Source: Effrenium voratum
Taxonomy: Eukaryota > Sar > Dinophyceae > Suessiales > Symbiodiniaceae
Reading direction: 5' to 3'
Assembly: GCA_963377175.1 (NCBI GenBank)
Contig: CAUJNA010003738.1
Span: forward strand, 372,501 to 436,500
Length of the DNA: 64,000 bases
Shown here: one piece after another, positions 38,401 through 47,193 of the stretch
Numbering within the stretch: position 1 is the first letter of the stretch
Layout of the letters: the number at the start of each line of letters is the position of its first letter
Program-made: the position numbers and the translations under genes
The notes under the pieces: model-generated
Databases searched by the model: none
What the model was told of the DNA's origin: nothing
Seen by the model: the letters and a program-made list of their open reading frames with translations, nothing else

Positions 38401-40740
38401 TGCTGCGCATTCAACCGACATTCAGGTTTGCTGTCGCTTCTGCCCACCAGCAGTTGCAAAACCGAATGCAGCAGCACAATTTCACCAGCACACCTGATCT
38501 GACAAAGCTGCCATCAGAATCGCCCCAGTGTGTATCAGACAACCACCCCGTTGCAGAGAAAAGCACTGGCACAAGGCACGGAGAAAAGCACTAGCATGCG
38601 ACCGGGGCATCACGCTCGTCTTGTTTATTTGCGAGCGCAAGCTGTGCGTTTCAGCCCTTTGGCCGAGGCACCTTTGGTGGAGGTGAACCATCCCTGGCAA
38701 CTCCAGAATGGAGAGAAGCCTTTGGGGGGCCCGGGGTTGGTGACAACCTGGACGTTGATGTCCCTGCTTTCCAATTGCACATTCATCTGTCGCTGCACCT
38801 GCTGGGCATACTCGGAGTACCTTTCCACCTTGGATGCAGCGGAACGAGCACATTGTGCTGGCTAGGATTGTCCAGCCATACCACGGCCCAAGCTATGAAT
38901 CGTACTCTGCATACTGACCTATGCATGTGGACCTGCATTGCCACCACGCTGCTGCATAGGTGGTGTGAAAGGTGTTCTCGAAATGATGCTCAATCTCTAT
39001 CCTGCGGGCATGGTGCCAACGCCCCGTGCCTTCTTTTGCGCCCTCCAAGCCCGGCCAGGCAAAAGTTTGAGTCACAATTGCCCACTGCCAAATTCGAAAC
39101 TTCGAGCCAGCCCAAAGGTCACTTCCTATTCCAAATGCATTTCTTGCCGCATAAAGAAACCTTCCCTGATATTTGGCGCGGACGATTAGAACCACAGGAC
39201 TCTTTATGCTAATTATGCTGCTTGTGCCAGTCTGCATCGCCGGGGCTTTCTTTCTTTCCCGCCGTCCTGACATCCGATTGCCTCGGCATGCGGCCGACCG
39301 CGCTGTCACCGCAGCGTCCGCATCAAGGCGCGTGGCGCGGTCAGGGCCCGTCGGGGCGCGCGGAGCTCGAAGCGGCAGGCGGGCAGGCGGGCAGGCGGTC
39401 AGGCGGTCAGGCGGTTCGTGGGAAGCCACCCCATTAGTAACTCAGGACATGTCGATCTATTTTAACGGTACCTCTGCCTATGTAGGGCTCTTCCTGATCA
39501 ATCCGAAGTTGACAATACCCAACAAGGACATTAGCAAGGGAATGCCGCGGGTGATCAAAAAGAAACTCACGTGGCACCGAGTCTAAATATGGCCCCCTTG
39601 CAACGCAGAACCGGGAAGTGCCTTGGCCAGTTTTGCGGAACAGGTGCGAAGCACAAAGCTCTGCTTCGGATTCAATCCGGCAAATAACGGGGTGCAACCC
39701 CATCAAAGTCCCTTCTTGAACAACCAGCTTGTTATCCATCCTGCGTTCTTGTTTGTCATCCATCCATTCGAGCACCGAGAACTCCCCACCCCCATGAAGG
39801 TTGGTTCTGGTGGGACGGCTCCGGGAAAATCACTGGGTCAGCACTTGACAGATACGCCCCCTCCAGCACCCTCCGACAGCTGCCCATGCCCCACCCAAAA
39901 ATGGGCGTTCTTTTTGAGGGCACTCCCTACTTTATGGCTTTAATTCAATTCAGGGGAAACCAAAAGCAAACCACATTATACGTGTATATACTTATATAGA
40001 GATATACATGTTGTTGCTTTTTTTTGTGTTGGCGAGGTCGCCTACAAGAAGTCATATCTCATCTTGATTTCTACACCTTCCTCCAAACAAGCAAGTGTCA
40101 CACGTGGGGTTCTGGCAACCATGGTTGAGTTTGCTGCATGACGGGCTCTGTGGCATATGCAACGTTCGTGTCCTGTGCTTGCACGCTCGCGCTGCATTTC
40201 CGTATGGCTTGTCAACATTGCGGCATCAGGGCTGTTGTGAGGTGTGTCCATGCCCTTCCAGCTTCGGTGTGATAGCCTGGTGACGCCAACGCTGGGGTAT
40301 CATACAGGGTTGGGGATGACATTGTTGCATTTGCGCATTTCTTTCGTGTTCTATGTATGTGCGCAATATCGACACTGCGGCACTGCAAGCGTCCATATTG
40401 GCAAACCATGATTCTCAGGCCACGTGCGCATGTCAGCACCCACGAAGTCCCGCCCGCACGGGTACCATCCCAACCCAGTTGCAAGGCCCTTGCTTAAAAA
40501 CTAAGCAAGGCCAGAAACAACGCACGCCCTGCACAACTTGGTTGCCCGCTGAGCCTCCCAACCAGCCCCCACAAGAAATCCTAGGCAAACCTGGACCAAA
40601 TCGGAAATGGCGTGCAGCAAAACAGCTTGCTCACCAATCTTCGACCATCCAGCCGAACCGAAACGTGAGAAAGACTCCTCGGGCACCTCTTTGGCCACTG
40701 GGATCTCCGCCCTGGCCTTCAGGAGCGAAGCTTTGGCCAT
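23440..40740 (-). CDS. Rdx (SelW/SelH-like) domain protein with long acidic Y-x3-F-E tail, multi-exon
   Basis: Gene model assembled from about 21 minus-strand exons. 5' to 3': 40740-40659, an unseen exon, 38828-38720, 37450-37342, 37073-36936, 35481-35313, 34474-34415, 33745-33620, 33412-33319, 32536-32430, 31725-31675, 31386-31308, 30283-30237, 29093-28836, 28401-28336, 27444-27393, 26805-26750, 25906-25805, 25246-25145, 24520-24422, 23757-23728, 23484-23440 (TAG). Nearly all acceptors are AG|G; donors are a mix of GT, GC and GA, and phases match at most joints. Exons 38828 to 36936 spell an Rdx-type thioredoxin-like domain (helix, 'NPGPPKGEKVRYPRLGAFEV', 'LWSK', 'RWPDPTRLAEKLAELL'). The rest, about 450 residues, is predicted disordered, acidic and Pro/Ala-rich with five Y-x3/4-F-[E/D] motifs. 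The expected N-terminal redox CxxC or CxxU exon was not found. That the Rdx part and the tail form one protein is inferred from phase and the lack of any stop or start between them. Total length about 660 residues plus the missing exon. Confidence 0.6.
23728..23757 (-). CDS. Tail micro-exon (DLCQEMQDEE)
   Basis: Ten codons, phase 0, AATTGAG|G to GAG|GTAGAG. Acidic. Accepted because frame, phase and both splice sites fit the chain. Confidence 0.5.
24422..24520 (-). CDS. Tail exon with DYAENFDSF motif
   Basis: Thirty-three codons, GCTCTGAG|G to the GC donor TGG|GCACAA, phase 0 at both ends. 'ESISEDEVFADP' and, later, 'MHDYAENFDSFSAAW'. Confidence 0.6.
25145..25246 (-). CDS. Tail exon with DYNEEFEVQ motif
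   Basis: Thirty-four codons, GCATGCAG|G to the GC donor CCG|GCGGAC, phase 0 at both ends. 'ENSDMDPDYNEEFEVQSDDG' followed by a Pro/Glu stretch. Confidence 0.6.
25805..25906 (-). CDS. Tail exon, Ala/Pro-rich (ALPAPSAPAPVRPAVP)
   Basis: Phase-0 entry after CCACTCAG|G. Ala/Pro repeat then 'LVEAEEFSDG'. The 3' end is unclear: GA donor TCT|GATGGA (used here), GC donor GAG|GCAGAG at 25820, or GT donor at 25791. The first two keep phase 0. Confidence 0.5.
26750..26805 (-). CDS. Tail mini-exon with YSTDDFED motif
   Basis: Two bases and eighteen codons, CTTTCAG|GT to the GC donor GAG|GCGGGC. Peptide 'VGAVKHYSTDDFEDVSEE'. Too short to show up as a long frame, but it has the same acidic Y..F-E motif as four other exons, clean splice sites and matching phases on both sides. 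Confidence 0.65.
27393..27444 (-). CDS. Tail mini-exon (DSTEQPLSRPAPAPEDD)
   Basis: Seventeen codons and one base, GCCCAG|G to the donor GACC|GTACCT. The phase-1 exit fits the next exon and forms arginine. The open frame extends upstream of the chosen acceptor, so the exon may start earlier (up to 27471). Confidence 0.5.
28336..28401 (-). CDS. Tail exon (EFEEEGEEIEIPLDATCQQ)
   Basis: Twenty-two codons, CCCCTCAG|G to the GC donor GAT|GCGGAC; a GT donor 13 bases later is an alternative but gives a wrong phase. Strongly acidic beginning 'EFEEEGEEIEIPLD', resembling the second half of the Y-x3-F-E motif. Confidence 0.6.
28836..29093 (-). CDS. Tail exon with DYGSDFEED motif and Ala/Pro repeat
   Basis: Eighty-six codons, the longest exon of the gene, TTGCGAG|G to the GC donor ATG|GCAGAG. 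It opens with 'DKSDYGSDFEEDQSP', then a 40-50-residue run of AP/PA repeats encoded by GCGCCN units, then 'SEEEALGTQKWAEM'. The Ala-Pro repeat likely forms an extended spacer. Third-base GC is near total in the repeat. Confidence 0.65.
29700..29792. repeat. CCCA/CCCG-rich tract, possible G-quadruplex on the minus strand
   Basis: Run of CCCA and CCCG units on the plus strand, so the transcribed-sense (minus) strand has many spaced GGG runs. Intronic in the minus-strand gene model. Confidence 0.8.
30237..30283 (-). CDS. Tail mini-exon (LGDLIEHLKPFFPSD)
   Basis: Two bases and fifteen codons, CCCCAG|GC to the donor GAC|GTGCCT. Amphipathic helix 'LGDLIEHLKPFF'. Clean splice context and high third-base GC. 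Confidence 0.5.
30511..30587. repeat. 11-bp minisatellite (GTGGAACCCTC), seven units
   Basis: Seven consecutive units of 'gtggaaccctn' with one or two changes each. It lies inside an intron of the minus-strand gene, between exons 31308 and 30283. Confidence 0.85.
31308..31386 (-). CDS. Possible tail exon (GLPRSKSESKHERSSKQQ)
   Basis: Acceptor CTCGAG|G, 26 codons and one base, GA donor (TCGA|GATCGC). Serine/lysine-rich. Third-base GC is lower than in neighbours, and a long plus-strand frame overlaps. Included because its phases (0 in, 1 out) bridge the flanking exons. Confidence 0.3.
31675..31725 (-). CDS. Tail mini-exon (AGRAVPLTVPQEPLDET)
   Basis: Seventeen codons, phase 0 at both ends, CAGCAAAG|G to the donor ACG|GTGTTT, with high third-base GC. 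No domain. Confidence 0.45.
32430..32536 (-). CDS. Tail exon (LVLERPKCRGLLQKHGSS)
   Basis: Entry after CTTCAG|GG in phase 1, matching the previous exon. It reads 'LVLERPKCRGLLQKHG' and 'AELLRRPMQPFDPEE'. The 3' end is uncertain within about 15 bases; the stated end assumes a GA donor after the first GAG. Overlapping frames on the plus strand are also open. Confidence 0.45.
33319..33412 (-). CDS. Tail exon (DEGDPPESAPVPAS.. EYVEDLAQ)
   Basis: Thirty-one codons and one base between GCCTCAG|G and CAAC|GTGACT. A Pro/Ala-rich first half ('PVPASPAPASP') is followed by a charged helix start 'RKKEYVEDLAQ'. Joined to the next exon it continues as 'EYVEDLAQRLVLERPKCRG', which supports the splice. Confidence 0.55.
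33620..33745 (-). CDS. Tail exon with YYDEFED motif
   Basis: Forty-two codons, phase 0 at both ends, TTCTGAG|G to the GC donor GTT|GCAGGT (a GT donor four bases further would break the phase). It begins 'DDQDNPPSFRDSG' and ends 'EKEKDAYYDEFEDNTTV', the first of the repeated tyrosine/phenylalanine acidic motifs. Confidence 0.65.
34415..34474 (-). CDS. Tail mini-exon (DHEPASEPATPKETPQKSPD)
   Basis: Exactly twenty codons, phase 0 at both ends, between CTGCAG|G and GAC|GTGCCC. Pro/Glu/Thr-rich, PEST-like. No domain. Confidence 0.6.
35313..35481 (-). CDS. Tail exon, Ser/Pro-rich (FFGLTPRGGTPTPVERRIP)
   Basis: Acceptor CTCGAG|G, phase-2 entry, about 56 codons to a GT donor at CAT|GTACCC (an earlier GC donor at TGG|GCCCCG is possible). 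Low-complexity, basic-serine sequence with 'SANSSPRPSSAF'. All three minus frames and one plus frame are open here. This frame has the highest third-base GC and the right phase on both sides. Confidence 0.5.
36936..37073 (-). CDS. Rdx domain C-terminal exon (RWPDPTRLAEKLAELL)
   Basis: One base, 45 codons and two bases. The acceptor is CTCGAG|G and the most consistent donor is GA (AAAGA|GATAGG). 'RWPDPTRLAEKLAELL' matches the last helix of Rdx domains (W/F-P-x-P..L...L). It is followed by an acidic stretch 'GRENEDVSEEVRALTLG' that leaves the domain. An overlapping plus-strand frame is open but less GC3-biased. A GT donor two bases later is the alternative. Confidence 0.65.
37342..37450 (-). 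CDS. Rdx domain exon 2 (RYPRLGAFEVFAEI..)
   Basis: Entry after CCCGAG|GT, exit at the GC donor CCAA|GCTGCG; 35 full codons. It contains the family signature 'PRLGAFEVFAEI' and, after a loop, 'MQLWS'. In selenoproteins W and H the same order (G-x-F-E-V, then a strand ending W/F-S-K) forms the central sheet. The phase-2 exit joined to the next exon gives lysine: 'LWSK'. Confidence 0.7.
38720..38828 (-). CDS. Rdx domain exon 1 (VERYSEYAQQVQRQMN..)
   Basis: Thirty-six codons and one base after CATCCAAG|G, with GC donor AAAG|GCTTCT. It reads a helix 'VERYSEYAQQVQRQM', a strand 'DINVQVV' and 'TNPGPPK'. In Rdx proteins this helix follows the redox motif, and the proline turn precedes the conserved G-[AS]-F-E-V strand, which is exactly what the next exon supplies. 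The phase-1 exit plus the next exon's GT makes a glycine codon. Confidence 0.65.
39375..39418. repeat. 8-bp minisatellite (GCAGGCGG)
   Basis: About five units of 'ggcaggcg' or 'ggtcaggc' in tandem. It lies in the large intron between the putative first exon and the first Rdx exon. Confidence 0.75.
40659..40740 (-). CDS. Putative first exon with start codon (MAKASLLKARAEIPVAKEV)
   Basis: ATG at 40740-40738, 27 codons and one base, then the donor TTCG|GTTCGG. An in-frame TAG lies about 21 bases upstream, so this is the first ATG of its frame. Third-base GC is high. The phase-1 exit does not fit the next recognised exon (38828, phase 0), so at least one exon lies between, or this starts a different gene. 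Confidence 0.5.
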
Positions 40741-43700
40741 GTCGACAACTCTTGAGGGATTCTAGCTCGTGGGTAGTCTCTACGAGCAAACTAGACTTTT
40801 CGCAAGCAGCTTGCCACTCCCGCAATTGCGTAGCTCGCGAAGTAAACAATTGATGCCTCCATCATGCACATATGATCAGCTCCTCATTGAACGGGCCGTC
40901 GCTGTTTCACTTGCGCTTTTCAGCCATATGCAACAGGAGCTTAATCTGTGGCACTTTGGATGCGTCATTTTTTTTTCTCGGCCTCAACAGCTCGAGAAAC
41001 CGACTCATGTCGACCCTCCCAAATTACAAGGAGGGGTGCCCCTAAAAGTGATCCGGATTCAACCATTTAGAATGGGACAACCCCCCTAAGGGGTTTGTCC
41101 TGACGCTAAACCACTAGGCCACTTCCCACCTGCCTTCAGGGCATAGAAGGCATTGCTCCTGTGGGTCCGGTCCGCTCCCCGTTCCCCGCTCCCCTCTCCC
41201 CGCTTCTGAGTCGGAACCCTCCGGTGGAATCCAAATCTCACATACTGATTCAGAGCCACAGCCCGGGAAGCAGGCCCAATAGTAGCTGTTGGTGAGAGGG
41301 GCTGGTAGGGACCGTTGAGGCCTATAAGCAGCTAAACTTAATATTATTTATATCTCTCCATCCTGCCTACGTACTACGTTTTTAAGCTGTGGCATCTGGC
41401 TTCATCCGATATCTGAGCACGCTGGGTTGTTTTGAAGGGTCCTGAGACCCTACGCATGATTCACCACGTGAAAGTCAGCTTGCGGTGGAGCTGCTCATTT
41501 GCCACGGCAGCCAAGCATCAACAGCTTCATACTCATTCTGTTGGGTCAGCGGTCGGGCTTGTAGTGTGTCACTCTGCATTTTCCCATTCTTTCCAAAATG
41601 CAAGTTGTTTCAACTGCCAAATGCATCGCTGGTGTGTGGTGGGGCTGGGGGGCCGCCTACAATGTGAAACGGAACTCAATGACATGCGCGTTGCGTTGCA
41701 AGCGGCTTCCGCAGAGTGTCTCAACTTGAAAGCAAACTGCTAAACAGCTAGAACTGGGAAGTGCAGGTGAAGGAGTCCCTTACTCGTTGGTTACTCACCC
41801 GTCCCCTGTTTCTCCCGCGGGAAAGTGCATCCAACGCTCCCGGCGCCACTTGAAGGCTGAACGGCTGAACGGCAAGACAATGCCGTTGAGACACCAAGCT
41901 GCATTTAATTGTGTTTCCGCCAATTGCCCCTGGCCTCAAATACTCGTCAGACTGCCGTGGCCTCGGCGCGGGCAGCTCGGCCAGTAGCAACTACGTCGAT
42001 AGCATACCACCCATCTGTTTGCAGCCTGCGAGTCCCTACCAAACAAACAAAACTATGAAATCAACTATAAACATGAACACATTGCGCATCACATGGGTAC
42101 GGTTTTCATCATATTGGATGGTTGGAACCAAGGAATGCCAAGGCCAAAGGGTAAATGGAGACCTCTGCGAGGGTGTCGTAAGCCCCCACGTGAACTAGCT
42201 CTATGTTGCAGGCCAACGGGTCTTGTGAGCTGAACACAGGCATGCTATAGACACTGAACAGTATCTACACAAAGGTTGGATGCCGGCTTGGGAGGTGTGG
42301 ATGGTGTGGATGCAAGTCTTCAAGGTTGAAACCCCGAATTGCGCAGTCCGTACAGAGGCTTGGAACACGACAAGCTCATCTCAGGAGTCGCTTGCCAAAA
42401 TCCCTGCTACTTGCAGGGCAAGGGGGTCGGAGGCTCTTATAATTGCATTTTGCTTGTCTCCCAACGGGAACTTTGCCTTCTCTTTTTGAGGTTAGGTTTT
42501 GTGGTTTTGAAAAGGACACCTTTTGCCCAGCTTCCCGGGCGCATTGGGTACCAGGCTGTCGCTGGTCCGCATTCTGCAAAAGCCAAACGATCGCGGTGTC
42601 CACTGTGCCAGCCTCGGGGCTTGCACATCGTGTGGCCAAAACTTGCTATTTATTACCCCACTGGACATGTGTCTTACAATAGGGCCCCAAAAATTGCGCT
42701 CCCTTCAATTTCACTTCAAGACGAGCCATGAGTTCCCTGGTCTGTACATGCTGTGAGCCACCCATGTCCCCAAATTGGGTGGTAGCCTGCTGGAGATGTT
42801 TGACCGAACCTCTCCAACAGGCCAACGACATTGAGCCCCTTCGAATGGAGGAGAAGGTGCCCACCAATAAGAGCTCTGAATTGCAGGAATGTCCGAGGCC
42901 TGACTCGAAGTAGTGCACTGATAGTTTGGAAAAATATTGAAAAGGAAGAGCCTCTTACGCCCCGGACCGGCACTGGACAGAACAATGCAAAGAACATGCT
43001 CTGGTCAGGGAACCAGGAATCTCCAATCTCGACATCGGATGATGGAAGTTGACCTGTCAACCCAGCGGGCCACCAAGTATTGGCCTGCTTGGCCGCCCCA
43101 AATGTGACAAACAGCTATCCCCCTCCAAACAAAACAAAAATACAACCAAACAAATGCTTCCAGACCAGCCCACAGGAGTCCTGACAAGATTTCGTCTCAA
43201 TCACATCTGGCTGAATTACCCTGGGCTCAGAAAGCTCAAAGCTGGTATTTTCGTGGCTGCACGGCTGGGTGCATGTCTTTTTGGGTCATGTTCAAGGTCA
43301 GGCCATTGGAGGCTTGCATTGGGCTGGCTTCCGACGCCCCAACGCTCCACTTTTTGGACTACGCGCTGAAGCGTAGAAAGCTCTGACTATAGGCCGGCAC
43401 CTTTGCTTCTCGCAAAGGGCGGCTGAGCGGCTGGCTGAAACGCACCCCTCATACATGCGTGTGTCATATATAGACGCCTTGCAGTTCCGAACAATTCCCC
43501 CACATTTCTTTTGGGTGAGTCATGCAACAAAGTCTGTCCCTCAGCAACGTGACCTACTGGTCCACCCATGAAGACAAACTTCTTGGAATGAGACGAGCTG
43601 CAAAATGGGTTTGAGAATGCTTGTTGCGAGACATTATCTGACCTGTTCCTCTTCCGCGGCTTTCAAGTTATACGGGGAATCCACCCTCAAGCCTGTTCCG

Positions 43701-44351
43701 TGAGCTGTCTAGCCAGTTAATCATATGATGTGAGAAAATTGTGTGCGCTGAACAGGTCCGTGGGTTTCATGTAGCTGTCCTATTCAAGTCATATTGACAC
43801 CACCCACGATTTAGTCCGAATCTGCTTGAAATAGACAGTGTCGCGTATTGACTGACAGGCGTGACGCTAGCCAGCCCAGGTGCTTGGATGTGGCCGCAAG
43901 CTGAACACACACACACACAGCGTATCACACAGCGGATAAGCTGTGGACCAGGCCGAACAGTTTTCCACTTTACATGCCCTGTACCTGCCTGCAGTGACGG
44001 GAGATAGGTCACATGCATGGGGCCACGTAAATACAGAATCAACTTGGCTAGTTCTCTTAAAGGGGAACGCAACGCGCATATTGCTTCTCAGTTCAATCTA
44101 CAAGGCTCACCCCCGCCAACAAACAAATGCAGCCATGTTCAGGAAAGCGAATACAGCTGACAAGGATGGCTCCTTCCAGAAGTTGCTCGGGGCCATGAGA
44201 TTCTAAGTGAATGTGCCGCAATCGTCGACCTGGTCTTTTCTCTACTCTCTTCATCCAATCCTGTCTGATCTGGGCACAGGATCGTCAGAGCAGTGCGTCA
44301 CATTGGACACACACAGCTACAAAGGCCGAACAGCGTTGGCTCAGGAAACAC
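40741..44351. other. Long stretch with no clear gene
   Basis: Upstream of the putative start at 40740 a promoter would be expected, but no TATA-like or other motif stands out. Small open frames occur on both strands without splice or phase support. Mixed unique sequence; only short (CA)n at 43904-43919. Confidence 0.45.
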
Positions 44352-44381
44352 CTCTGACAAAGGCTTGGAGTCATCCTCGGC
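44352..44381 (-). CDS. Candidate micro-exon (AEDDSKPLSE)
   Basis: Ten codons between CTGCCGAG|G and GAG|GTGTTT, phase 0. Acidic. It may be a 3' exon of the oxygenase gene copy 1 or of an unseen gene. Low support on its own. Confidence 0.3.
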
Positions 44382-45215
44382 CTCGGCAGCGCATGCAAAT
44401 CATGGCGAATCTTCATTTTCTGGGACCCCTGCCCGCCCAAGGCCCTTATTTTGGGCCTGAGTCTCTCAACACCTTCCGCCAAAAGGATTCTTTGTATCTT
44501 GGTGAGATGCCGGCTCATTGGAGTTGCATGCGTTGTGGATTTGCAACTTGATGGCGGTCTTCCAGCCATGTCAAGCCCAAGCCGATGTTTGATGCGGCCC
44601 ATCGTGGCTCTGAAGCAAAATGAAACAGAACACATGTGCCACCACTTCAGATGCAAACTGTCATACGCGTGCCTTAGCCATTAATTGACCTCGAGCCTCG
44701 GACATGTGAAGCCCTCCGCATCTTCCCTTCTAAGCGGGGGTGATCTCAAGACAACCAGTAGCAAGTGAGCGCTCAAGTGACACCGCGGCTCGCAACAAAC
44801 GGAGGGAAAAGGCCTGCAACAAACACAATTATTCCGATCAACCCCAACAGCGCCCAGCAATCCAAAAGTAAAATGCTGCTCAATCCCCTGCCGGTCACAG
44901 TCAAGAGCTTCTGTCCCACCATGAGAACAACTCCGCTCTTCTTGTCCACTTGCCTCGGCGCCAAAATACATGTCAAGGCGCAAATCTGGCAGGATTGCGT
45001 CACGAAAGGCCGAAGTCGAGAATTGCCTTTTGCCAGGAATAGGCCGGCGCTTTCGCCGAACTGCGTGGCAAAACAGTGAAACTGCAAAGTAGAAGGTCCA
45101 ATCACGCCTGCACACAAACACACGGACACAAAGAGACACAAACCCAAAAACACGCGCACACATTCCATCGCAATCCCATCCCAAGCAAAAAACATGGCAA
45201 AGCCGGGCCACTTGC

Positions 45216-45311
45216 CGGCCTCCCCTCGGAGCCAGTGTAGGGTCGCCGAGGGCGGGCACTTGACTTGGACTTTTTCCACTCCTTCCGCCGTGCCTTGGTG
45301 CCCAAGGCGCC
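45216..45311 (-). CDS. Candidate exon, basic (GALGTKARRKEWKKSKSS)
   Basis: Thirty-two codons, phase 0 at both ends, CTTGAAG|G to the donor CCG|GCAAGT, the classical GC donor. Lys/Arg-rich, perhaps a nuclear or RNA-binding tail. An alternative longer open frame (44773-45597, ending in a hydrophobic segment 'LLGLIGIIVFVAGLF') overlaps. Possibly 3' of the oxygenase copy 1, whose coiled-coil exon also ends in phase 0. Confidence 0.35.
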
Positions 45312-45599
45312 CTTCAAGAATCACGCTCCGGCATGCCAGCGTGAATGAGCACTCGCACTGCTCCCCATCTAGCCGTTTCTTTTGGGATCCTGCGAGGGGG
45401 ATCCAGGGGCCAAAGGCGCGAAACATGTTCCTTTCTTCTCCACGCATCTTGCCTGCGCTAGCAGCATGATGATGCGAAGAATTCACAAGCACCGGCGAAG
45501 AACCAACCCGACTGCCTTCTCTCTCCGCTGTCAAGTCAGGTTGGTACTTATACTTGCTCAGCACACGCTTGTCACAAGTGAGAACGCTCTGGCCCACAA

Positions 45600-46400
45600 T
45601 CAGCCAGAATAGCCATACTTTGAACCACTAATGATTTGGGGTGAAGCCTCCTCAGGTTAGCAACCAGCAGATCCTGCCTGACAGGTCATGGATGCACGGT
45701 TAGGTGCCACGTCAAAGTGGCATGGTGCGGCACAAGCGCCTCAAGTACATGTTGGTTACGTCTCACTTGCCGAGCGGCCCACCACTAGGATCTCTGATCC
45801 AACGGTGGTAGAGTGCATGGTGAGGACCAGGTCCTAAGGAACCCATGGACCCTCAACATGCAGCCTTCCATGCCTTTGCGTCCCTGACCTATGGTACAGG
45901 GGACTTCAGGCCACCGACACGAAATATCATATGCCGCTCCCGTTTACACACACACACACACAATTCTCAGTTTAAATCATACGAGCCCTGCGGGGAAGGG
46001 AGACATGCCATTCTGAAGTATTAATTTCAGTCACCTACAACGTCATGTTCCATCCTCTGCGTAGCCAACGTGAATGGCAGATTGGACAAGGCTGGCAAGG
46101 AGGTTCAGTTTTACTTGAGTAACTGTTTCATCAGCTTGCTTTCCAATCCTTTAAGGGATGACGAAAACACGGGAAACATTGTGGGGAACTCTTGCTTCTT
46201 GCGATCATTCAAGGAACCTCTTTCACATGCGTCCCTTAGCAGTCTGTTGGACAAAGCAAGTGGGAAGAGACTGTTCGATCACCTTTCGAATGCAGCAAGG
46301 AGCAAGGTGCTGACCCACCAGCCCCGCAAGACTTGAGTGGGCAACTCTGGTCTCTGTACCCTACGCCCGACGCGAACCATGGTAGACATCGTAGCCAAGC
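45600..46400. other. No clear gene
   Basis: Mixed unique sequence with a short (CA)n at 45947-45962. A minus frame open below 46401 ('WLRCLPWFASG..') is probably read-through past the coiled-coil exon into intron. Confidence 0.4.
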
Positions 46401-46505
46401 TGCCTGCTTCTTCATTGCTTCGGCTTCCATCCGCTCGCGTTGCTGCACTTGAGGGGAGTCTGGGCCGTAGATGTCTGCCAGGTCTTTCTTGGACTTGTAG
46501 GTGTC
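46401..46505 (-). CDS. Coiled-coil exon of oxygenase gene, copy 1 (DTYKSKKDLADIYGPDSPQV)
   Basis: Thirty-five codons, phase 0, GAGCCAAG|G to the GC donor GCA|GCTTGG. It is clearly related to the exon at 52634-52518: both read D-x-Y-K-S-x3-L-x2-I-Y-G-x2-S-P-Q-V-x2-R-E and then a Glu/Lys/Ala-rich helix. It lies 0.7 kb downstream of oxygenase copy 1, as the second copy lies downstream of copy 2, so it is inferred to be the next exon of the same gene. Confidence 0.6.
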
Positions 46506-46589
46506 CTTGGCTCTCGCCCTCTCCTTCTCTCTCCTTACCCTTCATTTCATTTCGCTTATAATATATATATATATACATAGAGTATTAAT

Positions 46590-46925
46590 TGCTTACTTTC
46601 GCGCTTGTTTTTTATCCGGGTCTTTCTTCATTTCTTAGTTTCTGCATCTCTTTGTCGATAAGTTTGTCTTTGATGACCTGTTTGGTTTCCTTTCTTTCTT
46701 TCCTTCATTGTTTGCCTTGATAATCCCATTGATTTCCTCGTTTCTGTGCTTCTTCTGTCATTTCATTCTTTCTTTGTTTATGTGTTTCTTTGTTTCATCG
46801 ATTGCTTTTTTGGTGTTGTTTGTTCATTTGCTATCCCTTTCTTTGTGGTCCTGGTTTCGGTTCTGTCTCGTCTTTCTTTCTTTTTCGTTCGCTCACTCCG
46901 TGTTTCTTTCTTTCCCAACATAGAA
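46590..46925. repeat. Pyrimidine-rich tract (TTTCTTTC-like)
   Basis: The plus strand is T/C-rich with many TTTCTTTC and CTTTGTTT units. It lies in the putative intron between the oxygenase exon and its coiled-coil exon, where the minus-strand transcript would be purine-rich. Confidence 0.8.
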
Positions 46926-47193
46926 TCTTGCCAAGGATATGCGCTCAAACCGGAAATCAGACCACACAATGAGGATATTGTAGAAAATCCAATTGGGGGG
47001 GCTACCACGCACCTTTGTTTCTACACAAAATGTAATAGCCCCTGCCTTCACTCCATTTGGACTGGCTGGATCGATGCGTAGCCACTCGCTTTCAACACAG
47101 CGCTTTTCAGGTTATATATTACCACAGGCAAGACCACAATGGCACGGTTTCCTTTGTTGAACTTGGCGCAAACTTCTTGGCGGGTCCAAGTGC

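Noticed and set aside
39173..39586. Plus-strand frame with a hydrophobic N-terminus 'MLIMLLVPVCIAGAFFL'
   Set aside because: Resembles a signal peptide, but the rest is an Arg/Gly-rich translation of a minisatellite and unique sequence with no splice or homology support.
44773..45597. Minus-strand open frame of 274 residues with a hydrophobic C-terminal segment
   Set aside because: Possible, but it overlaps in another frame with a splice-bounded exon with a GCAAGT donor (45311-45216). Composition is mixed and no family was recognised, so it is mentioned only as an alternative.
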